From Callipepla californica brunnescens (Eukaryota > Chordata > Aves > Galliformes > Odontophoridae), in the NCBI GenBank assembly GCA_023055505.1, contig JALIRH010000004.1:34105502-34169501 (forward strand): a DNA stretch of 64,000 nt, read 5' to 3'. The notes under the pieces are model-generated. The model was not told the DNA's origin, made no database searches, and worked only from the letters and a program-made list of their open reading frames with translations. Positions 46,287 through 59,210 of this stretch are shown in pieces. The translations under genes and the position numbers were made by a program. Within the stretch, counting starts at the first letter, position 1. Every line of letters starts with the position of its first letter.

Positions 46287-49200
46287 TTAAAAAAAATCCC
46301 CAGAATGCATTATAAATGTTCTGTCCCTAATTTCCTGAAGCCATTTGATTAATACAAGTATAACACTGAAATTCACCCAAGGCTAGTGCTTTCATATTTC
46401 TGTTATATTTGTCATGCTGTGCCTGCATTTTTTGGTAGAACTTGGTCCTGCAGTAGCCTGAGATTGGTGATGCTTTGTAGCTGGGAACTTCCACCATGCA
46501 GCAGCCTTCAAACTCTCAACAGGGAAGGCAGTGATACAGGAACAGGTGCTAGCAGATACCTCAGTCTATTTCCATTGCCTTTTTTTTTTCACTAATGTCT
46601 GTGAGTCTTTAACTCCTTACTTTGCAAAAGAGGAGTCCAAAGCTACATTGTAAAGCTTAGCGTTGGTATGAGAATTATAAATAGTTGGTTGTGAAACACC
46701 AGTGCAGTGATTATCATGAAATTAAAGGAGGAAATGAGTTCTTCATCAGAGTCCTATCATATATTTTTGTTACTTACATTTCGACACAGAAATCACAGTT
46801 TCTTCAGTAGATAAAAATTACAATAATAATATTTTCAGCATATGCAGTCAGTAAAAAAATCAAAGTTTGAGGAGAAGTGTGATAAAACAGGACATTTAGC
46901 ATGAAATTTCAGGGTGCCAAGTTTTCCATACTAAAAATACCTCACTCCCGACACAGTCTGATATCTAATGCTACAAACAGGTACAAACTGGATTTACAAA
47001 ATGACTTGATTTTAGAAATCCTGCTACGCATTACAGTCAGCAGCTAGAAGCGCCTACAGACATCTGAGTATCTGCCATGTAAAATAATACGATTCACTGG
47101 AAATCGCTTGAAGATACTCTCCTAAGCTACTAAATATTCTTTTACTACATCCTATTCCTTTTCCATTGGATGCTTGGTCCTCATGAGCCACTGAGTTATG
47201 AATTTCTTCTCAGGAATTGCTGTAGCACTGAGAATAAAAGTTAGCCTGATTGTATGTAAAAACATTCTCCCAGATGGTCCTTGCTGATGAGATTTACACT
47301 TCCAGATTTTGAGGATCCCGGCTCTCAGAGGCACTGGTGTAAAAGTTGCCAGAAGGCAGAGGGACATGGAGGTCCCTTTTGCCTTCAAAAGTGTAAATTT
47401 AGTTCGTTCCATCACGATGAGAAGGAACAGTGACAGGTTTGTGGTGCTTTTCATTTAGGTCTCTTTGAATGTCTTTTTCTCACAATTCCCACTGCATGCA
47501 GGGATTGCAGAACTGTGTCTGCATTGCACCCAGTAATGAAGCACTCCCACAGCCAGTGCCACAGGGGAGCACTAAAGCAATCTGAGCCAGCTTATAAAAA
47601 TCCAGTGGCGCTGGCTTGGCTTAGCGGTTAACGTTTGCCTTTCCACTTCACCAGTCAAGTCAGGATTCTGGCCATATGCCAAGGTCTGCTACTTAAATGT
47701 TTATACAATCAGCAAAGAAAAGAGCCGGATCATTTTGCCTGTATTTTCTAGTGTGAGAGTTTGTTGCTGTTGTTTTTTTAATTGGGACCATTTGAAGTTG
47801 CTTCCTCCTGTTCGGTTGACAGGTCAGTGTATTTTACACTGCCTTCTGGCTTGCCTGATGGCTTTTGCAGCAAATTGAAAATAAAATGACTCAACCCAGC
47901 ACAGGCCCCTCTTTGTTGCTCTGATAATGTGTAGTTTAAAAGCTCTTGAGTTTCTGCCAGACACCAGGATTTGGCCTTCCATCACCCTCAGTGCTACGGT
48001 CCAGTAATGCAAAGGTTACTGAACTCAGTGCTGCAGCTGTGAGATATGAGATACATCACTGTGAACCTGCTGTGCTATAACCAAGGCAAGGGCAAGGCAA
48101 GATGCCACCCTGCAAATCAAAAATGTTCAGAATTCATATGAGAAAGAATAAAATCCAGAGTTCTAAATATATTACTTTGGACTCAGTCCTAGATCAGAGA
48201 TGGCACCCTACAGAGTCTGTTTGAAGAGTTTGGTTTCAATAACCTCAAAGAGAGTTCATAAGACATAAAAACATGCTCTCTTTGAGGCTAAATATCATTT
48301 GCTAGATCTTATTGCCACTTAACTCTGATTGTCTGTTGAATCCAAGCCCTGAATTGCAATAAACATATGATACAATTCTTCCTACTTGCATCTCTTTAAA
48401 GGAAGGTGGAGTAGAGATAATTTACTTCTTCACTCCTCTTCAGTCTATATTTCCCTGGCTATCTCAAGACACTCACTGTAGCAGGCCAGTTACAGCCTAT
48501 GCCCTGCTTCCAGAATTTCTGGTGGGATTTTGTAGACCTAGAGCTACAACAGGAGTCTGTCCTGATGCAGTTTACAGGCATCCTCTTTAAGCATATGTGT
48601 GCATGAGGAATTATTCTAAGTGGTGGCAATGACAGCATGAATCCAAAAACCTTCTTTCTTTTACAAAATGAAGAAGTCATTGCAGCTTCAGGGATAAAAA
48701 GTGTGTGATGTTCATCTTATCACAGGCAAGCCTAGATATCCTTAAATCTCGAGATCTATCAGGATGACTTACCGTAAAGGATACAAAGGGCACACAACTG
48801 TTTGTTTACCTTAAAGAAAAATTTATTTACAGTCAAAAGCAGTTCTTCTCTGTGGAAAGGGTCATTTGTCCTAAAACCTGTTTGTTTGAAATCTTTCTGG
48901 TTTCTGTGCCAGAAACTCAGTGTTTTTGTCTGGTATGAGTACAGAATTCTGTTCTAGCCTATTCCAGAGAGATCTGGGGATCACATCTTCAGATTTCTCA
49001 AAGCCGAGGCCAGGGGGCTGAGATTGCACTTTTGAACACAGCTCTGTGTCAGTGGTTTGTTCAGTGTCAGAGAGCGAAAGATTTGTAAGGGTAGCCCTTA
49101 AATCCAGCTACCTGACTTGGTGCAGGCTGCATCTCTTTGATCTTGTTGCCAGCTTCTCCCTCCTATCTACCTGATGATTTCCTAGGTGAATATTTCCTCA

Positions 49201-49960
49201 TCAGACAAATTGACTGTGTGTATTTTGTTTCACAGAATGTTGCATACATCATAATGCTGGCAGTTTAGGAAGCCTTTCCCAGGAGATACTGCACACAGCA
49301 ATAGAGTGGGCCAAAAAGTACAGTTGTTTGTACTGGAAGTTACACAATGTTATGTAGCATATACAAGAGATGCATGACCTTCAGGTATCGTGTCAACCAA
49401 TAATTTATTGGCCTGCACGCACTCACTTCAGCCTTCTGATTTATGGTTTAGAACAATCAAGCTCCTACTCACGTAAGCTGGGGAATCAGGTATGTGTAGA
49501 CATCCAGGATCTCAGATTTATTTGCAGAAAACAAGTAGAATCTCTACACCAACAGTCTGCAAAAAGCCAGTATAGTACACAAAGCACTATAGTGAAAGTG
49601 GAGAAACCTCAACTGAAGAGGCCGAGTCATGTGCTGATTTGTTTCCTGTCCCCGATCATCTGTATCAAACTTCTTGAAGCACCCTGGGAACTTTCACTGC
49701 TCTCTTTGGCTCCAAATCCAGTGCTCAGCTATCCCTAATCTCTCCATGTGTGAAGCAGAAGTTGTGTTCCATTTTTCATGCTGTGAACAAGGAATACCCT
49801 TTAAAACTGGGTGCAGGTCTCAGGGTGTGCTGAGGAGTAGCCTTTTCATCTTGCAGACTGAATGCCATACCAGTCCAAAGGAGGGTGTTTGCTCTGTGAT
49901 ACTTACCAGTGTGTAATAGCAACACATTTGGTGGAATTTCCTAGCTACAGCCTTATGGCC

Positions 49961-49998
49961 AGAAAGAAAAAAAAGAAAAGAAAAGAAAAAGAAAAAAA
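49961..49998. repeat. (AAAAG)n purine tract
   Basis: Purine-only stretch with four to five AAAAG-type units. Confidence 0.9.
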
Positions 49999-50165
49999 TG
50001 AACAGGTTTTACTAATCAATCATGCAGGCAATTTACAGGATGTTTTATTTCCTTTTTATGTTAGGAATTTGTATTAAGTTTGGTTTTCAGCATATTGGTC
50101 TTTTTTTCCTATTTTCATTCCAAAGGCCCTACCTAAGAAGATATTTTATCTATATATGCACTGTA

Positions 50166-50214
50166 TACAGTGTGTGTGTATATATATATATACATACGTA
50201 TATATGTATATACT
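50166..50214. repeat. (TG)n(TA)n microsatellite
   Basis: A short TG run merging into TA repeats with atac interruptions. Confidence 0.9.
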
Positions 50215-50494
50215 AAAGTACTAAATGACCAATATCAGCAGTAGCCCCTATCATCCAATCACATGTTTACACAGAAATTCATGCCTTCATCTAACCCTGG
50301 CATCCGCTGGCGTGGACAGATGCATGATATTGTTATTTCTTGATGAACAAAGCACGTAAATTTATTTTTTGTTGGAGCTTTTTCTTTCTTCCTTTTATTT
50401 GTTTGTTTACTTTTAATTGATAATTTCATCTACCAATTAGCCTTGGGTAGGGTGGGGCAGGGAGAATAAAAAAATTATACAGGTATATCCATCA

Positions 50495-50552
50495 GTATAT
50501 ACACACAAAAATCCGTGTATATATAGATGGATATATACATTGTATATATTTG
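50495..50552. repeat. TA-rich low-complexity tract
   Basis: Degenerate gtatata and tatata blocks. Confidence 0.75.
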
Positions 50553-53500
50553 AAGAACATTTTCTGTCGTTTCACCTCATCTTGTGCCGCATGAATTTTT
50601 GGTGATTGATATTTTAGTTTCTTTTGTATTTCTTTCCCATTTTTTGGCTCTTAATGGTGCCATACTGCTACTATTTAATTTTTAAAATCATTGCTATACT
50701 GTTCAATTTTTTTGGAGTCCTTCCAACAAAATAATGATTTGATCATCTCAAGAAAGAGATATAGATCTGCAAACTAATAAAGGCAACAAAATCTTTTCTT
50801 GCCATCCTTAAGAAATCCACATTTTTAGACATCCCGAGAAAGTTGTGTGCAAAAGAATGACAGTTCCTACCCCTCCTTTCTTTCTATTGTTTTCTCACTG
50901 CCTTTTTTAAAACTTCTGAAAATCTCTATCCTGTCTTTTACTTTCCCCCTCCTTTTTTTTTTTTTAAATTGAGTTCTGAGGAAAAGTATCCTGTATAAAA
51001 AGACAGAATTCCCTTGTCCCTGCATTCTCCAAGGAAAAATTCCTCCTCCAAAAAAAAACAAAAACCTACAAACTGCAGATGGCATAAAAAGAATTTTATT
51101 GCAATGCAGAATATCTGTTGTATCTTTTATTTCTGGGTCAGTGCAAGATCATTTTTGTGGCATGCTGTAGTTTAGCTGGTTTAACTAACCATGGCCTTCA
51201 TTAATCCATGCATGGGCTGTGATGACGCCATCTCGTGTTTCATCAGAGCTACGCATTCAGGCTAACCAAGCAAGTCCATAGCGTGTGATTTAGGGGGATA
51301 TTGTTTTAATTTTCATTTTCAGTTATATTCTAATTTCTTCTTTTTGGAAGAGTTATGCCAATACCATTGGCTGCTTCTTGCAGCCTCAGTGTTGTATACC
51401 TACTTTATTTTATGTTTTTTTGCTCTTTTTCTTTAGTTATTAGTAGCAATCTTATGTCTTGTCTGTGTCCATCTGTCTTGTCAGTGTGTCTTGAAGTCCA
51501 TTGGTCCAGTGTTGTTATGTGATTCTGTTCTCTGTTTGTACGCTGGTGTTCAACTCCCTGGCACACTGTTGTTCCTCTCCCCTTTCCCTTTCCCTTCCTT
51601 TCCTCCCAACCTTCCCAGGGTGTCCACAAAGGGGCGCAAGCTTTGAATGAGGCTGTGAGAACTGGCCCAAGGTTTTGGGATGGACATTGCAAGTTGTTCA
51701 TTCACCTTAATTCACCTAAAAATGTTGAAATTTGCAGCTGGAAGGTTTTCAAACACTTATCATTTCACTCTTATAAAAGGTTTAATGGCAAAAGACTCAA
51801 ATGACTTTTTATACATGACCAACTTTTCAGGGAATTTAGGATAAGAACTCCTGTAATCTGCCCTTGAGATGCCAGGAAGCCCTATGCATGGTGCAAGCAA
51901 TATGTTAGTAGGTAGTTTTTCTTATATATGTAGATCTTTTTATAAAAGGCAGTCTTGGGAGTGGAATATCACTGTGAATGTATTTCTAAAATCCGTCATT
52001 TGTAATTCACTTGTAGTTAGGATGCAAAAATATAGGACGTACTTAAGATTCTAAAAATGGCACATCTTTACAGGCTCAACCTCTCCTTTGTCACTCTGTG
52101 GTATCTCCTCCATAACAATGCTGGTAAAAACTGTCTCACTGCTGTTAGCATGTGTAAGCTGAAGACAATTTTGGAAAGACATCTGGTGTGTCTTCTGCCA
52201 TGAGCATCATAAATATGCGGCAATGTGTAAGGCAGAAGGGAAAAAAAAAGCTGTTTTCAGGTGTCTGCTTAGACTTGGAACTCTTTTTAGAAAAAAAAAA
52301 AGCATCCTTTCACTTGTACAATGGTGCATTCTTCAGTATTCTTAATTTTGTTCCTGCAGCCATATTAGGATGTTAGGGTGCATCGGATAGCATTGGGATG
52401 GGCATGAGCTCAATGGAGGAAGAAGCAGCCAGAACCCTTGCAGATGATATGCAGGGCATCACAAAAAACATACATGTACCTTTTTCCTAGCTAAAATTTT
52501 ATTTGATTTTACACTAATTCATTTACTCTGCAGCAGGGATGAGATGACAAAATCTGTGAACTTTTCTCACAATATAAAGCTTACCTATTTAATAACAGAG
52601 TTAGATGAAGATGGAAGTGATAGGATATGTTCATATCTCCAACATGGAATTATTTCTTTTATCTTCCCAAGATATATGTGTGCTGCTCTTGCACATGTAA
52701 AGAAGATAGCTTTTCTTTCATCAGTAAAAACCAATCGTCTTAGGCTTCTTTAGTTTTCGTAACTTATACACATTCTGAGAGACATTACTGAGTGATATTA
52801 ATTACAGTGAAAATGAATCAGGATTTTTCATTGCTGGATTTATATTTTAGCTCTCTACATATTTTCCACAGCTGTGATTCCTAAACTTTTAATCTAAAAC
52901 TTTTTCTTGGGAATTGCTTAGAAAAAACAACAGCTATGAAATTACAATAGAATCCACAATCTTAAGGTTCTGTGTAATGCTGCCCTCTGTCAGAAAGACC
53001 AGAGCATTCCAACTGGGCTTCCTAAGCCCTTATGGTGAAAGAAATTAAGTTTAATTCAAGTGGCTGGTGTTATGGTGCATCACAATCTGATGTTTACTTC
53101 TTCTGCATCACGAGATCTGAGCAGCCTTTCCATCTGAGCATTGTGGTGAGTTAATGAAGATTGTCATCATCAGGACACTGACCTCTGGGCTGTGGGTGAG
53201 CTTCAGTGCCCCTCTGAAGGGTTGCTTCTGTTTGTCTGCAATAGCCACTCTATGGCCTGCAGAGAGCCACAGGCTCCTCCAGTGCCGATGTTGCTGCTGT
53301 TGGGCAGGCTGCTGGCTTCACCCCCTGTGCCATTTATTACTGTGCTGGGGAGGGCTGGGGGTTATGGTGTTAACCCTGTGACAGAAAGCCTCAACTCTGG
53401 CATGCCTCTCCCTTCAGCTGTTGGTTCCTTCTCTGGTTTTGCCTTGATGTTGCTCATTTGCCTACCTGCAAGACAGAGTAAATGAAATATTGCTTAGCTA

Positions 53501-55587
53501 AATGCAGTATAGATGAAGGGAATTATGGAGATGTAATTAATATATTTATGATCTTTGATATCCAGGTGCGGGTTGCTATGTAATACAGAAAAATGATACT
53601 GTAATGCTAACTACCAAGAATGTACAAGCAAATAAGGTCATTGTTAAGGTTTTTACTACTGGCCTCAATTGCTGTGGTAAATGACATTACTATGTATTTT
53701 AATGAAATACGTTAAAACCTACAAAAACAACAGGAATTCTCTGAAATTAAAGGCAGAGGGAAGCAAGTGAGAAATACAAAAGTCAGATATTTCCACATCA
53801 GGGATTATCAGCATGGTATCATTTTCAATAAATATCACTTTTTCCTCTAGAAATTACAGTTGGAATGAACCGTGTTCAGGCTACATAAATGAATGTCATG
53901 AGTAGACTATACAGTTTACAGATATTTTCTATCAGAACTTGAATACTTGAACTTGTATCCCAATCAGACATTTGCTTCAAAAACTTCACAGTTTCTCCAG
54001 TCTGATTTAGCTGGTCTAAGTGTCTCTGCTTTTCTACCTAAGATGAGGATATCAGGATCAAACCCAGTCTGGCTACCTTGCCCTTGCTGCCTTCCAGACT
54101 TTTTTATAAGCGTGTTCTCTAAACTCAAAGCCATGTGCACTGTCACATTCTGGCAGTCCTTCTAGTGCTATGCCTATGTTATCAAGCTGACACATGTCTA
54201 AAATACTAAGATATGATATTTTCAACCTGCTGGGACTTGCTTTGTGTCCCTGTTAGCTTTGATTTTCAGCTTCATAAAATATATTGGAAAGAAAGGAAAA
54301 ATAGGCAATGACACATTCAGTGAAAGCGAAAAGGTAGCACATGACTCAGGAAGAGATTTTGCCTCAAAGGCAAATGTATGTGTATTAGACCCTTACATGT
54401 CCGTAGCAACTGATTCATTAGCTTTAGACAAGAAGGAGCTATCTAGTTTTTGGAAGATAAATAATATTTGTGAATATTTTAGGGGATTAGGGAAGCGTTC
54501 TGTTAAAGAGAAAACATACTGAGCATTTACTGATACTATAGGCAGAGTTTTGCTCCTTGAGGCTTTATCATGTATTACTTCTGATCATCATGCCTAGACC
54601 TGAAGGTGCCTTTTGTATTAGAAGCCCAGTAGTAATGATGTTCTCATGAACAAGAGGTAGAATGATATCTCAGCAGAACAGGAAAACCTGTTCTTGTTCT
54701 ATTTTTAACCCAAGTAGATCAAAAGGCTTTTTACCTTGTCTTCATTCTGCCTCTCTGTTTCATTTTCAATTTAGTAATCTCAAGAGCTAGAAATCAGTGC
54801 TTTATCTCATCTGTAAACAGTTGAGAATCCCGGTTCTTGAGTGAAACAAAGTGCTAATACTTATCTTAAATGTCATGTGAGGAGTAGAAGAAAAGATCAC
54901 GACAGTCTTGAAAGCAGGGATTGAAGCAAAAAAAAAAGAAAAAATAAATCAGACTGATTTGTTATCTCAAATGTCCACTAATTTGACAAAACATTTTTTT
55001 CTACATTGCATTAATAAATAGGCTACTAAAAGCTTATAAATGCTTCCTACCGAAGGATTCCTTTTTGGACTTCTGCTGAGTCTCAGGAATGCTGAAGCTA
55101 TTTGTTTCCCTGGGGTAGTTTTATATGTAAGGATCATCAGCTCCTCTTTTGGCATTCAATAGTAACTACAAGTGTTCTACAGACAAGCATACAAAATCTC
55201 AAAATTAGCTTCCTTTTGAGCAACAAGAAAATTCCAAAACTTTTGTGTCTTCACTGGTTTCAGTCTGTGTCAAAATGAAATGAGTGACAGAAGCATTTAA
55301 AAAGGGGAATGGTTCTGTCTTTGCTAGAGAAAAGACATGCAAAGCAATTTTGATCTTAATATTTTTTTGTTGTATGCATGTGCTTCCTAATGAATGTCAA
55401 TAATTCTGTTTTTCTCTTCTGGAATTGAAATGATTATGAGTAATTTTAAATACTGGTTTTAGTGACTGCTGATTTTCAATACTAAAATCTCAAGGGCTTC
55501 CTAAATTTTAGATTTGACACACAGAAAAAAAAGCAAAAAAATAACTCTATAATTAGTTCAGACTGATATAAAAAGAAAAAAGAAGTG

Positions 55588-55618
55588 TTTTTTTTTTGTT
55601 TGTTTGTTTGTTTGTTTA
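55588..55618. repeat. (TTTG)n microsatellite
   Basis: A T run followed by five TTTG units. Confidence 0.9.
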
Positions 55619-56408
55619 ATATGGTGCTTTGGGCATACTACCATGTTTATTCTTATTCCAGTGGCTGAAGGATGTGCTTTGCTGTGTAGCCTTCCCATGA
55701 ACAAATCACCATGACCTGTAACTCAGCAGTAGAGTGAGTGAGCTCTGCGCATTAAATGATTAATGACTTTTGAGCTTTGACTTCTGATAAAGGAGAGGTT
55801 TTTGGATTTCCCTGAACTCTCTATTTCTGCGCTTAAACATACCATGTAAACCCAAATGGAATACAGAGACCAGAAGAGTAGTTAAAAAAGCATTTCCCTA
55901 ATTCTCTTTTTGGCAAATCATGAAAATTTGGTGTTGGTGAAGTACTGTGCAACCAAGATCTAGTTTCCTCTGAATTCAAATGAGGAAAACATTGTGATTC
56001 CTAAAAAAGAAAAATTCATTTAAATTAATCTAATAAATTAAAATTTTAACATTTTAAATCTATTTTTAAAGAATTGTTAAAAAGTAAAATCACATTCAAA
56101 CAAAGTATCTCACTGCAGAAGAAACTTCTTTGTCTTTTAATCTCAAAACAATTCTCAAAAGATATTCATATATGTATACTGCTGTACAACATATTTTCTA
56201 TGATTTTCAGAACAGTGATTAAACTGGAAAATAAACAGAGTATAGTGAAGTAACTATCCATAACAAAATGGAAACAATGAAAGGAGCTTTTTTATTTCTA
56301 ACTCAGTAACTGTGGTGTAGATTTCCAGATCTTTAATGCCTTTCTTTCATGGATTTTTGTCACATGTATACATCTGCATGTGTCCGGACACAGTCACTTC
56401 TCTGCTGA

Positions 56409-56428
56409 GTATACAGTAGTATACAGTA
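56409..56428. repeat. 10-bp perfect tandem duplication
   Basis: Two copies of gtatacagta. Confidence 0.9.
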
Positions 56429-58529
56429 TCCTACAAATACATCTTAAGATTTGTAGTCATACGGATGTGTGGGGATTTCAGTACTTGTCTCTTTTTTTCA
56501 TGCTTAAAATTTGACAAATAACCTTCACCACTGACTAACTTAGGATGTTTTTCACAAATTCTTTTCAGTTTTTCAACTTCCTTTCTCCTGTTAGGTTCTC
56601 TAGAATATTAAAGCATACTTTTCCCCATAGGAAACATCTGTCACTTGTTCTCTACCCATTGTTTTAGAAGAGTAAAGCCTTTGATTAAATTTATCAAAGA
56701 AGTCGGGCCAGTATATTTTAGGATCTTCAGTTTGTCTCATTCATAGCTTGTCGTATTTTGAATAGCAGTGGTAAAAGTCCGTCCCCAAAGCTGTGTGATC
56801 TTTCCAGCATATGTTGTTTTCCGTATCTATCATTTTTCCCTTGGAAAGGAAAAGCAAACAAAAATGATTTTGGAGAGAAAGAAAAAAAGGTCTCCTTCAC
56901 TAAGGCAATATTTTTAGAAACATCTGGTAAAACAAACTGCAAATGTTATGCCTGGAGCACTGCTATTCTAATAGCAGAGTTGTTTAAAGATTAAAACAGT
57001 CATTTGTGTGTCTAGTTTGCTTGTTCATAGTAATGCTTCCTCCATACGTGACAAGTGGGGAAACCTGGAAATGTAGCTCGGTTTCCTGCTTTCTTTCCAG
57101 ATATTTAAACACTTATCTGCTGAAGAATGCAGGTTCAGGTAGTGCTTTCTATGACAAAGTGTTAGCTTAGGAATAAATGAGTCTTAGTCATCTGTACCTC
57201 ATTTATTCTTCTGGGGATTTTTTCCTCTTCCTCCGAGGTGACCTTTCCTTTCTCATGGCAAGTTACAAGTTTTCTGTTGGCCTGTCTTGTAGGTGGTAAT
57301 TGTCTAAATATAAGCTGCTAGTTCAGATAGTTTAAGAAATTCTCATCAGCTGCCTGGCTTGGAGTTCCTGACGTGAGAAAACTGTCTTCACACAGAAATG
57401 TTTATTTTTCTATATCAAATTTTCTTAGCTTCTACTAATACTCATTAATTGAGCTGAGCGCCAAATAAGGCAACAGGCATCTGTACATCTTTTAAAAACA
57501 TATTTAGTGAAGGCCCAGGTTTATGATGGAATATCGATGGGTATTGATACCTACTGCTTTTGCCTTAGAATTCCTGTAAATGCGATTTTCTTTCTTGTAT
57601 TTTTGGGAATTTGATTTCTGATGACATCTACATATGTTTATTTAAGAAGTATTTCAGCAGCTGGATCCCAGAAATGGCTGCATGTTGAATGTCCAGTTCT
57701 GTAGTTTTATTACCACATTTTATCCAGCATCTGAGAGGAACTTTGTGGATATTAGTGCAGCTGAGCACTTGCTTCAGAAGTATAAATTTTAGATTTATAT
57801 GCTGACAAGAGATAGTTAATCCTTTTGTGGACCACGCCCTTAAGGACTGCATGAATGACAGGACTTGAAATAAGGCCTTGGAGTCTTAATTCTTCTTTTG
57901 TATTCAAACCCCAGTTAATCTCTCCTTTACTTTAAACAGAGGCTGCAGTTTGATCCTACAGATTTCTTAAACTTTCTGGCAAATATACACCCCAGGAGGT
58001 CATTTTTCTTGGGATCGAGTCATGTTAGGGCAATGACAGCTTTCACTGTGGTATGTCATATTACATTAATTTTCTTATACAAGTGAGATTGCGCAAATGC
58101 AGAATAAGACAAATGAGCTAGCTACAGTGAAGTTAAAGACTTCAGACATGAGCTTAGAGCAATGATCATTGTTCCTTGTTGAACAGCACTTCTTTATCAG
58201 TTTTCCCTTTTGTCTTGTGCTGCTCTTTTCTGGTAATGAAATGCATAGAGCTATATACATCATTTCAGAGGTAGCAGTGAAAAGCCATGTAAAGAGGCAC
58301 TGTTATCTCTCTGCTCCATTACAGTGAGCCTCTGCTTATACTGCCTTAGTTCTGAAAATAGTTAGAAAGCTTAATAAACATAGAGGCTGGTGTGGAGGAA
58401 AGAGATTCCCTGCAACGGAGGATTAAGGGTTGATAAATTCAGTTTCCTTTTATAAAATCCAAGAAATCTGAGCTCTGCATCTCTGACTGGAGCTCTGGGA
58501 AAGAGACTGAAAATAAGAACTAAGGGAAA

Positions 58530-58612
58530 TATACATGTGTATGTATACATATGTATGTATATATTTGTGTGTAAATATGTATTTATAAATATATATGTAC
58601 ATATATATATAA
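58530..58612. repeat. (TA)/(TATG) microsatellite
   Basis: About 80 bp of mixed atgt, tata and acat units. Confidence 0.88.
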
Positions 58613-59176
58613 GCATAAAGAAAGGAATAATTCTTCAGTTTCAGAATATGGTGACTGATTTCAGATATTTCTAGCAAACAGTTACCAAAACAGAGTGCTG
58701 ATAATATCCTGTATTGTCCCTAAGGAATGGACTGCATGTCATATTTCAGGTGTATGAGCCTACTTTAAGAAATTATACACTTTCTCTATGGTAATGCCAG
58801 TGTAAGTTGGCAACAGTGTATAGAAGTGCTGTTATCAGAGTAAAACTGTAGCAGGTGAGTCCCTTAAGTGTCAGATGTAGGTTAGTTTACCAGACCTGAG
58901 TATCAGATCAGAAGAAATGAATTGTGAAATTCATTCCATGCATTAAACAAAATCTGTGTGCAGAAAAAAATCCAGAGAGTAAGTTAGATAGTAAATGTAA
59001 AATACCAGAAGCATAACAACTTTTCGCTGCATTCCTTACTTGTTTAAAAATCTTGTCCAAGCCTTCTGTCCAGAGTGATTATGAAAGTCCTGTTGATTTT
59101 GTCATAGAAAACAAAGTAGTCAGCATTTGAATCTCCATAGCACTGTGGAATCTGAATACAAATTAGATATTTTTGT

Positions 59177-59179
<3 letters not shown>

Positions 59180-59207
<28 letters not shown>
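59180..59207. repeat. A28 run
   Basis: Twenty-eight consecutive A. No retroposed gene body seen on the 5' side. Confidence 0.93.
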
Positions 59208-59210
<3 letters not shown>

